DNA of 64,000 bases from JAJKIV01 sp036741775 (GTDB lineage Bacteria > Gemmatimonadota > Gemmatimonadetes > Gemmatimonadales > Gemmatimonadaceae), in assembly GCA_036741775.1 (NCBI GenBank), contig DAINRQ010000012.1, forward strand, positions 1 to 64,000. Direction: 5' to 3'. Shown here in pieces: positions 36,017 to 44,108 of the stretch. A model generated the notes under the pieces. That model was not told the DNA's origin and ran no database searches. It worked only from the letters and a program-made list of their open reading frames with translations. The position numbers were made by a program, and so were the translations under genes. Position 1 is the stretch's first letter; each line of letters begins with the position of its first letter.

Positions 36017-36709
36017 ATGTGGTCACTCCTGCGAACACGGCTTCCCGAGGCAGCCAAGGCGGTCGCGCCGCTCGTCGGCGTAGTCTGTGTCCTCCAGGTG
36101 TTGTTCGTCCATGCACCCGCCGCGCTGTTCATCCGATTTCTTGCGGGGTCGGCGCTCGTGATCCTTGGGATATTGCTCCTCTTGTCGGGAATCGACATCG
36201 GGATTCTGCCCATGGGCAGGTTCATCGGTGCGGAGATGCCGAGAAAGGGGTCGCTGGCGTTGATTCTCGGGGTGGCATTCGCACTGGGATTCGCTACCAC
36301 TGTGGCCGAGCCGGATGTGCTGGTCCTCTCGGGGCAGGTCGAGAGCGCTTCGGAAGGCCGTCTCGGGAGCCAGGCGCTCATCTACACGATTGCGGCGGGC
36401 GTGGGCCTTTTCACCGCGATCGGCTTGCTGCGAGTCGTCAGAGGGTTCTCGATGGCGGCGCTGTTGACGGGCGTGTACGTGGTGATGCTCGTGTTGTCAC
36501 TTGTCGCGCCAGCGGACTTCGTTCCGTTGGCGTACGACGCCGGTAGCGTGACGACCGGCGTGCTGACGGCGCCGGTGGTGCTCGCGCTTGCCATGGGCGT
36601 GGCGTCGGTCCTCGCCAAGCGCTCGGCAATGGATGACGGATTCGGATTGCTTGGCCTCGCGTCGGCAGGGCCTATCATCGTTATCCTCGTGTTGGCACTG
36701 TTCCTGTGA
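36017..36709 (+). CDS. DUF1538 integral membrane protein, first copy
   Basis: 230 residues, about six or seven hydrophobic helices. The family signature is visible: LVILGILLLLSGIDIGILPMGRFIGAEMP, then ALGFATTVAEPDVLVLSGQVE and the late DAGSVTTGVLTAPVVLALAMG. The conserved acidic and Gly residues in re-entrant-looking loops suggest transport. DUF1538 proteins usually come as a pair or fusion with a PII-like protein, as here. Its stop overlaps the GTG of the next gene by four bases. Substrate unknown. Confidence 0.85.
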   Translation: MWSLLRTRLPEAAKAVAPLVGVVCVLQVLFVHAPAALFIRFLAGSALVILGILLLLSGIDIGILPMGRFIGAEMPRKGSLALILGVAFALGFATTVAEPDVLVLSGQVESASEGRLGSQALIYTIAAGVGLFTAIGLLRVVRGFSMAALLTGVYVVMLVLSLVAPADFVPLAYDAGSVTTGVLTAPVVLALAMGVASVLAKRSAMDDGFGLLGLASAGPIIVILVLALFL

Positions 36710-37440
36710 ACGGTGCGGGGATGCTCGCGGAGCTTGGCCGCGTGGCGTGGGGCATCGCGCTGGCGGTGCTGCCGCTGGTCGTGCTGTTCTTGCTGTTCCA
36801 GCGTCTGTTCCTCGAGCTGCCGCGGCGGGAAGTCTCACGCATTCTGACCGGGACCCTCATGGCGTCCGCCGGGCTCTTTCTTTTTTTGGTGGGGGTCAAT
36901 CTCGGGTTCCTGCCCTTTGGTCGCGCGATCGGCGAGGCTGCCGGGGCACTGCCGCAGAAGTGGATGCTGGTGCCCTTCGGATTGGTGCTCGGATTCGTGA
37001 CGACGTGGGGTGAGCCGGCGGTGCGCGTTCTGGCCGACCAGGTCGAAGACGCCTCGACCGGATCGATTCGGCGGTCGCTGGTGCTGTGGACCATCTGTCT
37101 TGGCGTGGCGCTGGCCGTCGGCCTCGGGATGCTGAGAATCGGGTATGGAATCCCGCTGCTGTACCTCGTCGTCCCCGGTTACGGACTCGTGGTCGCCATC
37201 ATGTGGCGGAGCGAACCGCGGTTCGTGGGGATCGCGATCGACGCCGGCGGCGTGGCAACGGGGCCGTTGGCGAACACGTTCCTGCTGGCGCTCGCGTTAG
37301 GCACGTCCGCGGCGGTCGGCAATCAGGACCCGCTCGTCCAGGGGCTCGGCCTCGTTGCACTCATCGCACTCGCGCCCTTGCTCTCGGTAATGGTGCTGGG
37401 GCTGATTGTCCGCTGGAAGGAACGCCGAAAGGAGCCGTGA
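36706..37440 (+). CDS. DUF1538 integral membrane protein, second copy
   Basis: 244 residues from GTG 36706, overlapping the first copy (GTGA). The same signature repeats: GLFLFLVGVNLGFLPFGRAIG, then GLVLGFVTTWGEPAVRVLADQVE and DAGGVATGPLANTFLLALALG. The 'GFxTTxxEP' and 'DAGxVxTG' blocks align with the first copy, so the pair arose by duplication and probably forms a heterodimer with inverted or parallel repeats. It ends two bases before the PII-like gene. Confidence 0.85.
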   Translation: MNGAGMLAELGRVAWGIALAVLPLVVLFLLFQRLFLELPRREVSRILTGTLMASAGLFLFLVGVNLGFLPFGRAIGEAAGALPQKWMLVPFGLVLGFVTTWGEPAVRVLADQVEDASTGSIRRSLVLWTICLGVALAVGLGMLRIGYGIPLLYLVVPGYGLVVAIMWRSEPRFVGIAIDAGGVATGPLANTFLLALALGTSAAVGNQDPLVQGLGLVALIALAPLLSVMVLGLIVRWKERRKEP

Positions 37441-37442
37441 GG

Positions 37443-37781
37443 ATGAAAGCGTCTCTGATCGTGAGCGTCGTCCGAAAGGGGTGGGGGAGCACGGTGCTCG
37501 ACGCGTCCGTGAAGGCCGGAGCGCGCGGCGGCACTGTTTTCCTTGGGCGTGGGGCGGGCATCCACGAACAGGAGAAGATCTTCGGCATGTCGATCGAGCC
37601 GGAGAAAGAGATCGTGCTGACGGTCGTCTACGCCGATCAGGTGAACACGGTGCTGGACGAGATCGTACGGGCAGCGGAGCTCAATGACACCGGCCGCGGG
37701 ATCGCGTTCGTCCTCCCCGTCGAGCACGTCGCGGGAGTAGCGCATTTCATGAAGGAGCGGCCCGAGAGGGGTGATGGCTAA
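37443..37781 (+). CDS. PII-like regulatory protein of the DUF1538 operon
   Basis: 112 residues from ATG 37443. The start KASLIVSVVRKGWGSTVLDA, the GGTVFLGRGAG turn into the T-loop (about 30-56), the EIVLTVVYADQVNTVLDEIV strand-helix and RGIAFVLPVEHVAGV fit the ferredoxin-like PII fold. The Tyr of the T-loop that is uridylylated in GlnB is absent, so it is not a standard nitrogen sensor. In analogy to GlnK-AmtB it may bind a nucleotide and gate the DUF1538 pair encoded directly upstream. That is inference from operon structure. Confidence 0.82.
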   Translation: MKASLIVSVVRKGWGSTVLDASVKAGARGGTVFLGRGAGIHEQEKIFGMSIEPEKEIVLTVVYADQVNTVLDEIVRAAELNDTGRGIAFVLPVEHVAGVAHFMKERPERGDG

Positions 37782-37844
37782 GCTCGAGCTTCGGGCACAG
37801 ACCTGTCACTCCCCCGTGAACAACGGTTATATCGAGCGTCTCTC

Positions 37845-38672
37845 TCACATGAAAACGAAAACGCCGAGCCCGACGAGAAGTACGCCCCCGACGCGTGCCA
37901 CGTGCGCGCCGCTGTCGCCCATCTTTTCCACCAGGATGAACGCGCTCAGTACGGCTACCCACACGAGGTTCATCACGCCGACGGCGAAGAGCACGCCCAT
38001 GAGGGCCCAGCAGCAGCCAAGGCAGTAGACGCCGTGCCGCACTCCCATCTCGAAGGCGCCACCGGCGCCGTCCCGCCAATGGCGCATCAGGAAACCGAGC
38101 GGCGTCTGGCAGTGAGTGAGGCAGGCACGCTTCAGGGGCGTCAGCTGATACACACCCGCGCCGATGAGCAGTGCGCCGGCGAGACGCGGGCTCGCGGCAG
38201 CCATCGCCGGTGACAACAACGCACCCTGATGCAACGCCCACTGCACGAGCGTGGCGCACAGGCTGAATCCCACCCAGACCGCGACGTACCCGAGCCCGAA
38301 CATCGGCACGGCCGCCCGCGCGCCGCGTTCCCCCTGACGCGCGCGCGTTGCAGCGAAGAGCAGCAGCACCGGAGCCGCGGAGGGGCCCATCATGCCCACC
38401 ATCATCACGGCCCACATGGCGAACGTCAAGAAGACATCGGTGGGACGCCACTGCGCGTCCATCCGCATTCCCATCTCCATCATTGACGTCTCCGATGCGG
38501 CAAGAGGCGACATCTGACGGTGCAGATGGATGAGATAGGCCCACGCGAGAACGCAGACGAGCAGAATGCAGCTCGCGATCACGACGCGGTCGCGGCCTGG
38601 AAGGCCTGCGACCGGGGACGGGCTACGCACCGCGCCAGCTGAATGGCGCGTACTGACCGTTGTTTCGTCCAC
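37845..38672 (-). CDS. DUF2182 integral membrane protein
   Basis: 275 residues from GTG 38672; GTG 38630, which just overlaps the previous stop, is an equally good start and would remove 14 residues. Five or six TM helices. The family pattern is Met-rich: MMEMGMRMDAQW, FAMWAVMMVGMMGPSAAPVLL, a Cys pair (KRACLTHCQTP) and GVRHGVYCLGCCWALMGVLF. These Met and Cys clusters suggest metal, perhaps copper, handling. It follows a DUF1326 gene with overlap, a pairing I recall from other bacteria. Convergent with the PII operon. Confidence 0.82.
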   Translation of the reverse strand: MDETTVSTRHSAGAVRSPSPVAGLPGRDRVVIASCILLVCVLAWAYLIHLHRQMSPLAASETSMMEMGMRMDAQWRPTDVFLTFAMWAVMMVGMMGPSAAPVLLLFAATRARQGERGARAAVPMFGLGYVAVWVGFSLCATLVQWALHQGALLSPAMAAASPRLAGALLIGAGVYQLTPLKRACLTHCQTPLGFLMRHWRDGAGGAFEMGVRHGVYCLGCCWALMGVLFAVGVMNLVWVAVLSAFILVEKMGDSGAHVARVGGVLLVGLGVFVFM

Positions 38673-39249
38673 TCGTGTCGTGCAGGCTCACGCCGAGCGC
38701 ATCGACGTGACTCCTCAACGCCCGGGCGAGCGAGAAACGATCGGCCGCCGGATGGCCGGTGTTCTCGATGTAGAGGGGCTCGGTCGCGTTAGGGTTCATG
38801 CCCATTGCACCCTGCGCGGCCATGTCGACGAGGTTGCCCGCAGTGACCGACCAGTTGGCGCCGGTGCGATCGAACCGGATCGGCGCCGATTCCACGCCCA
38901 GGAACGTTCCGACCAACGGCGACAAGGCAGCCATGGGTCCGCCCGCGGAGCCGCTGGCCATCGCGACAATCGCGTCACGCTGTTCGGCGGTGGCGCGCTC
39001 GTCGACGATGACACCGACGGACCAGTTCCCTTTGGCCATTGCTTCAGGAGTCGTTCCGAGAACGATGAACCCGAGACCATCGAGCGTCAGCGCGCCGTAG
39101 GTTCCGCGCTCGATCTGGAACGCCATGGCGAAGAGGCACGAGCCTTTCGTCGGGCTCACCGCCATCCGCCCCGGGAGGCAAGGACATAGGAAGTCGCAAT
39201 TGCACGTCTCGTAGTACTGTCCGCTTGCCTTCCATGATGGTCCTGTCAT
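38623..39249 (-). CDS. DUF1326 protein with Cys-rich N-terminal motif
   Basis: 208 residues from ATG 39249 with a strong Shine-Dalgarno AGGAGG (39256-39261). The N-terminal YYETCNCDFLCPCLPG is the signature of DUF1326 and looks like a metal site. The rest is an alpha/beta domain (LTLDGLGFIVLG, NWSVGVIVDERATAEQRDAI). There is no signal peptide. It is the first gene of an operon with the DUF2182 membrane protein and likely works with it. Confidence 0.85.
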   Translation of the reverse strand: MTGPSWKASGQYYETCNCDFLCPCLPGRMAVSPTKGSCLFAMAFQIERGTYGALTLDGLGFIVLGTTPEAMAKGNWSVGVIVDERATAEQRDAIVAMASGSAGGPMAALSPLVGTFLGVESAPIRFDRTGANWSVTAGNLVDMAAQGAMGMNPNATEPLYIENTGHPAADRFSLARALRSHVDALGVSLHDTSGRNNGQYAPFSWRGA

Positions 39250-39255
39250 ACTGCA

Positions 39256-39261
39256 CCTCCT
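39256..39261 (-). promoter_or_regulatory. Shine-Dalgarno AGGAGG of the DUF1326 gene
   Basis: AGGAGG six bases before ATG 39249. It decides the start; the longer frame to 39375 lacks one. Confidence 0.7.
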
Positions 39262-39335
39262 GTTGCGGGTGGCGACGGCACGTCGCAGCATCTCAACATA
39301 CCACGGCGATGACCCGTACGGCGAATTGCGAGCGG

Positions 39336-40919
39336 CTACCGCCCCAAGAGCTCCTCGACCGCGCGCCCCTGACACGCCGGCATCTCGACGCCGAGGAGGC
39401 GCGTGAACGTGGGCGCGAGGTCCATGAGCGAGACCTCGCGGCCGAGCGCCCGAGCCGTGACGCCAGGCACCGCGGCGACGAACCAGCCGCCCGGCCGGTG
39501 CTCGCCGGTACGCGCGTACTCGTTCGCGCCGTCGATGACCCCGATCCTGGGCGACCGGGCACGCACCATCGCCCCTCGGCCGTCATTCAACGCCGTGCTG
39601 CCAGTGGGGACGTCGTCGCTCCACTCGACGAGCAGGTCGGGGAGATGATCGAGCATGGGTCCGTCGTAGAGCTCGGCAGTCCGCATCACGCGCCTAACGA
39701 TCGGCCGTCCGGTCCGCTCGTCGATGATGCCGAGGAGATCACCGGCAAGCTGCTCAACCAAGGAATCGGCCTCGGCCCCCGGCGAAAGCCGGCCTTCGGG
39801 CTCGCGGCCGACGAGGTTGAGCCGGATCCCGCCGACGGCGAGCCCGTTGTTGAGCGGGAAACACAGGCTCCGTGCGACATCCACCCGGAAGGCCGGTGGC
39901 CGATCCGTCGGCGATTGAACGACGAGCTGCCGGCGAACCCTGTTGATCGGTCCGCGGACCGACGGCGGCAGAGCACGCCACGCGGTGCGGGCCACGCCTC
40001 GAACAACTCCGCCGCCTGCCGCCGGAGCGGCCGGGAGCGTGGCGGTGACGCCGAAACGCACCAGCATCCGCTCGAGCAGGAACTGCGCACCGTACCAGTG
40101 CGACATGCCGTGGGCCGAAAAAGCGACGATCGGCGTCTCATCCCCAACTGCGGCCACCAGCTCGCCGACCGCTGCGTCGATAGTACGATAGATGCGCCGC
40201 AGTGGATCGCCTAACGTCGCAGCGATCGCCGGATCGTGCCCGGGGTGCCCCGCGTCGTGGAGGTGCCAGCACTGATGCCCGGTACAGTGGGCCTCGGTGA
40301 ACACCTGCATGAAGAGATCCCATCCGCCTCGGGCGAGCAGCTCCTTCGTCCACGCGAGCTTGTTCCGCACGCCGAGCTCGAGGCGGTCGAGGAATGCGCC
40401 GTAGTCATCCGCGGATCGACGGACCGCGTCACAGGCGCCGCCTAACGGGTGCGTGCCATGGCGCGCCACAATATCGGCACCGAGGTCCGCCGGCGCGCAC
40501 TGGAACCCGTAGATCGAATCGTGCCCACCCCACTCCACGACGTGGACGCCGTTGAGCCGCGGGTCGAGCCGCGAGAGCGGCACGTCGAGCACCGCCACGC
40601 GCCGGCCTGCGTCGCTCAGTGTGCGCCAGAACGGCTCGCCGCGCACGAACTCACCGGTCGCGGTACGCTCGAGCTGGTAGGTCCCGGGCACGAGCTGCAC
40701 GAGGTAGTGCACGCCATGGTGCGACGCGTCCGTGCCGGTATAGAGCGATGGCCAGGTCGAGCCGATGTGGAACCCCTCGATCCCTCGCGTGCGCCCCACG
40801 ACGCCGCGCCGGGCGAGCGCACGCAGATTGGGCAGCGTGCCGTCGGCGATCCACCCGTCGAGCAGCTCGGGGCTCGCGGCGTCGATCCCGAGCACGAGGA
40901 GGCGGGTCGGAGCGCTCAT
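39336..40919 (-). CDS. alkaline-phosphatase-superfamily phosphodiesterase/pyrophosphatase
   Basis: 527 residues. The N-terminus LLVLGIDAASPELLDGWIADGTLPNL has the first metal Asp of type I phosphodiesterase/nucleotide pyrophosphatases; GIEGFHIGSTWPSLYTG supplies the Ser/Thr nucleophile region. Later VAFSAHGMSHWYG resembles the 'SDHG' metal site with Asp replaced by Ala, and VSLMDLAPTFTRLLGV is the usual C-terminal motif. No signal peptide, so it acts in the cytoplasm. The altered SDHG needs checking. It may process nucleotide- or lipid-linked sugars together with the glycosyltransferase upstream on the same strand. Confidence 0.8.
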   Translation of the reverse strand: MSAPTRLLVLGIDAASPELLDGWIADGTLPNLRALARRGVVGRTRGIEGFHIGSTWPSLYTGTDASHHGVHYLVQLVPGTYQLERTATGEFVRGEPFWRTLSDAGRRVAVLDVPLSRLDPRLNGVHVVEWGGHDSIYGFQCAPADLGADIVARHGTHPLGGACDAVRRSADDYGAFLDRLELGVRNKLAWTKELLARGGWDLFMQVFTEAHCTGHQCWHLHDAGHPGHDPAIAATLGDPLRRIYRTIDAAVGELVAAVGDETPIVAFSAHGMSHWYGAQFLLERMLVRFGVTATLPAAPAAGGGVVRGVARTAWRALPPSVRGPINRVRRQLVVQSPTDRPPAFRVDVARSLCFPLNNGLAVGGIRLNLVGREPEGRLSPGAEADSLVEQLAGDLLGIIDERTGRPIVRRVMRTAELYDGPMLDHLPDLLVEWSDDVPTGSTALNDGRGAMVRARSPRIGVIDGANEYARTGEHRPGGWFVAAVPGVTARALGREVSLMDLAPTFTRLLGVEMPACQGRAVEELLGR

Positions 40920-41034
40920 CGACTACCCTTCGGCATGTCTAGTGGTGGACAACGATGACTTCGATAGGCTTCGGATAGGCGGCGTTGTGGTCCGGGGCGC
41001 GCGGCGCCCCGCTCGGCTGGGCGGGATCCGTGCA

Positions 41035-41251
41035 GGGGATACAGATTGTGCGGATGGGGCGGATTGTGCGGATCGCTCCGAGGCCGGGACGCGCCCCCCC
41101 GCAACGGGCCGAAGGAAGAAAGAGGGACGACCGCGCGGGGCGCCACCGTCCCGGGAGGCCGTTCCCCCATCCCTTCCGTCATTGCGAGACCGCCTCCCCC
41201 TCGCGCGGAGCGATCCGCGCCATCCGTTCCATCCGCACGATCCGTATCCCC
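41035..41251. repeat. 217-bp imperfect palindromic element
   Basis: The arms 41035-41080 and 41206-41251 are reverse complements at 40 of 46 positions; the 125-base centre is C-rich and includes GTCATTGCGAG near the right arm. Each arm repeats TGCGGAT. No coding character. It fills most of the gap 40920-41350 between two minus-strand genes; the remainder of that gap shows nothing else. It looks like a non-autonomous mobile repeat or a large cruciform. Confidence 0.7.
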
Positions 41252-41350
41252 CCTCGGGATGGCAGCCGTTGCACTGGGCCCGTACGCACGACCGTGGGGC
41301 CAGCCCGTGTGCCTTGCTGATAGCTGATAGCCGACGGCCGATAGCTATCC

Positions 41351-42250
41351 TCATAGACCGCGTACTAGCATGGCACGAATGAGATGACGTGTGAAGGTGA
41401 CGTGACGCCACCCCCCGGGCTCGCACAGCGAGGCGAGATGCCACCGCCACGCCGAGCGCAGGGACCCGGCACGCCAGTCGTAGTCGGCCGCCGCATGGTA
41501 GGCCGCCGCCACCCGCCGCCGCCACGCGTGCCTAACGTCGTCCGGGAGCGGAAGCGCGAGGATGGCGCGCAGCCCGTCCATCTGTCCCACGACGTACTCC
41601 CGGGAGCCGGTGACGGCGAGCGGCGCCCCGACATGGTAGACGACCGTCGGCTCGTCGATCCAGACCATGCCGAGCCTGCTCGCGAAGCGCACTGCGAGGA
41701 ACGTGCACTCGAGGTACGGCGGCATGCCGGCGAACAAGGAGGGTGTGACGAGCGCCGAGCGACAGAGCCATGACCCCGGCAGGAGCCAGTTGCGTCGGAG
41801 GAGCGCACGGAGCGGATCGGCGGCCACGTCGAGCGGCGGCTCGACGTTGAGCACGTCGCGCACGCCATCGCGACGATAGCCGTTGGTGACGACGACCGCG
41901 TGGTCGGGGCGGCGCTCGAGCTCCTCGACGCGGCGCGCGAGTGCCCCCGGGAGCAGCAGATCGTCATCGTCGAGCGTCGCGAACCAGGGCGTCTCGACCG
42001 CCTCGCGCCCAGCGACGTATGCGCCTGGGAGGCCCGGCTCGCGTCGCGTCAGGACGCGCACACGCCCATCGGCGCGAAGGGCGGCTTCGACGCCGGGGGA
42101 CACATGCGGCCCATTCAGCACGACGAGCGGGATGGCGCAGACGTCGTGCTGGGAGACGATGCTCTCGATCGCGCGCCGGAGCGAGTCGAGTCGCCCCGGC
42201 TGTCCGCGCGACGGCAGGATCACGGTGACTGCCCGATCGGCCGAGCTCAT
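41351..42250 (-). CDS. family 2 glycosyltransferase
   Basis: 299 residues. GT-A fold: AVTVILPSRGQPGRLDSLRRAIES at the N-terminus, then PWFATLDDDDLLLPGALARRVEEL with the DxD metal motif (about residues 93-97). A middle acceptor-binding part and a C-terminal helical tail follow. It transfers a sugar from a nucleotide donor, most likely to a polysaccharide or secondary metabolite. It sits upstream of the phosphodiesterase-like gene on the same strand and diverges from the GMC oxidoreductase gene. Confidence 0.85.
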   Translation of the reverse strand: MSSADRAVTVILPSRGQPGRLDSLRRAIESIVSQHDVCAIPLVVLNGPHVSPGVEAALRADGRVRVLTRREPGLPGAYVAGREAVETPWFATLDDDDLLLPGALARRVEELERRPDHAVVVTNGYRRDGVRDVLNVEPPLDVAADPLRALLRRNWLLPGSWLCRSALVTPSLFAGMPPYLECTFLAVRFASRLGMVWIDEPTVVYHVGAPLAVTGSREYVVGQMDGLRAILALPLPDDVRHAWRRRVAAAYHAAADYDWRAGSLRSAWRWHLASLCEPGGWRHVTFTRHLIRAMLVRGL

Positions 42251-42285
42251 TGACCGGCGCGGGTGTCGCGAGTCATAGAGAGAGT

Positions 42286-42298
42286 GTCATTCCGAGCG
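42286..42298 (+). repeat. single end of the 13879-14010 type repeat
   Basis: GTCATTCCGAGCG, the same 13 bases as the terminal repeat at 13881-13893, followed by GAGGAATCG, here without a matching right end. A solo end or broken copy between two divergent genes. Confidence 0.5.
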
Positions 42299-42351
42299 TC
42301 AGCGAGGAATCGCAGGCGTCCCGGGAGTGGGGCTCGATCGATCGGAGGCAG

Positions 42352-43869
42352 ATGGCGGTCGACGGCAGGGCGTTAGGCAGCGGCACGGTGCAGGAGACCG
42401 ACGTGTGCGTCATCGGCGCAGGGCCGGCGGGACTCGTCGTCGCGCGGGCGCTGGCGGAGCGCGGACGCGACGTTCTCGTACTCGAGAGCGGCAGCCGCGA
42501 CCCCGAGCCGGCGACCCAGGCGCTCAACGATGGCCATGTGTTGGGAGACGCATACGCCGGCCTCCGCGAAACGCGCCACCGCGCGCTCGGCGGGACGACA
42601 GCGATGTGGAACACGCCCGTGAGCGGGGTGGCGGGCGCCAAATACGCGCCCCTGAGCCCGATCGACTTCGAGCGGCGTCCGTCGGTGGAGCACGGCGGCT
42701 GGCCGATCACGTTCGACGAGCTCGCACCGTGGTACGCACGTGCGCAGGCGATCTGCGGGCTCGGGCCATTCCAGTACGAGGGAGATGCCTGGGGGTGTAG
42801 CCTTCCCGCGAGCGGGCCGGCGCTGGTGTCACGAATCTACCAGTTCGGCCGTCGCGCGGCGCTCGTCGACCCGCTCGTCGCCGCACTCGCACGCGCGTCC
42901 AACGCTCGACTGTGCACGAGGGCGACGCTCGTCGGGCTCGATGTGGATGCCTCGGGGCGGCGCGCGACCAGGGCCGTGGTGGGCACCCCCGGCGGCCCGA
43001 CGTGGAGGGTGCGCGCGAAGCAGTACGTCCTCGCCGGTGGGGCGGTCGAGAACGCCCGGGTGCTCCTCGTCGCCGCCGACGCCGGGTTGCGCGTGGGGAG
43101 TCCGTGGCTGGGCCGCGGCTTCATGGAGCACCCGCGCGATAGCGCACTGACGCTCGTACCCGGCTCGCGAGACTTTCATCGCGCGGCTGCGTTCTACGAT
43201 CAGCATCAGGCGGCTGACGGGACGCTGATCGTCGGGCGGTTCGCCGTGTCCGACGACGCGATCCGCGACGGGGCGCTGCCCAACGCGTCGGCAACGCTGC
43301 TGGCCCGTGTTCGGCCGGTCGTTAGGCGCGTACGCGCCGTGGCGAACCGCTTCGCCCCGCTCGGCGGGCTCGCGCTCGTCGACCGGTGGACTCCGTCGGG
43401 CGGTCACGGCTGGTCGCGCCATCACGCCCCGGAGCGCGTGTTCGACGGCTTCACGATCCTGCTCAACCTCGAGCAGACGCCGAGTCCGGAGAATCGGATC
43501 GTGCTCGGGGCGCGCCGCGACGCGTTTGGCGTTCCGCTCCCCGAGCTCCACTGGCGGTGGCACGAGGCCGACCACACACGCCTAACGCGACTCCGTGACG
43601 TCGTCGCTCGCGAGCTGGGGGCGCTCGGCCGGATCGAGATCGCGACCGACGCTATCCCGGACCCGAACGCGCATCACCACGCGGGCACGACGCGCATGCA
43701 CGCCGACGCGGCGCACGGCGTCGTGGACGCGGACTGTCGCGTTCACGGGGTGGACAACGTGTTCGTCGCCAGCGCGTCCGTCTTTCCGACGGCGGGGTTC
43801 GTGAACCCGGTGCTCACGATCGTGGCCCTGGCCGCGCGCCTCGCCGATCATCTCGTGGCATCGTCCTGA
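42352..43869 (+). CDS. GMC-type FAD-dependent oxidoreductase
   Basis: 505 residues from ATG 42352, preceded by GGAGG at 42344-42348. The FAD motif is VCVIGAGPAGLVVARALAERG (about 18-38). RHRALGGTTAMWNTPVSG is the GMC signature near the flavin. The C-terminus has HHHAGTTRMHADAAHGVVDA and GVDNVFVASASVFPTAGFVNP, where His and Asn form the active site. Such enzymes oxidise alcohols or sugars. It diverges from the glycosyltransferase gene, so a role in modifying the same product is likely but not shown. Confidence 0.9.
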   Translation: MAVDGRALGSGTVQETDVCVIGAGPAGLVVARALAERGRDVLVLESGSRDPEPATQALNDGHVLGDAYAGLRETRHRALGGTTAMWNTPVSGVAGAKYAPLSPIDFERRPSVEHGGWPITFDELAPWYARAQAICGLGPFQYEGDAWGCSLPASGPALVSRIYQFGRRAALVDPLVAALARASNARLCTRATLVGLDVDASGRRATRAVVGTPGGPTWRVRAKQYVLAGGAVENARVLLVAADAGLRVGSPWLGRGFMEHPRDSALTLVPGSRDFHRAAAFYDQHQAADGTLIVGRFAVSDDAIRDGALPNASATLLARVRPVVRRVRAVANRFAPLGGLALVDRWTPSGGHGWSRHHAPERVFDGFTILLNLEQTPSPENRIVLGARRDAFGVPLPELHWRWHEADHTRLTRLRDVVARELGALGRIEIATDAIPDPNAHHHAGTTRMHADAAHGVVDADCRVHGVDNVFVASASVFPTAGFVNPVLTIVALAARLADHLVASS

Positions 43870-44108
43870 GGAGTCAACGCTTCGAGCCGCTGGACTCCAG
43901 GGAAAGTCGACGTGCGTCGTGTCCACGGCACGCGCGAGGGAGTCGGCGAGCCGCCGACGCGCGGCCAGAATGGAGTCGATCCTCGCTCGACCCAGTGCGG
44001 GTGAAGGTGCATTGTGGCGTCCTTCCGCGGCGTGACATCCGAACCTTAGCGACCGGTTTCAGGATGACGCAACACGCCGACGGCTGTCGTCGATCGCGGG
44101 ACGTCTCG

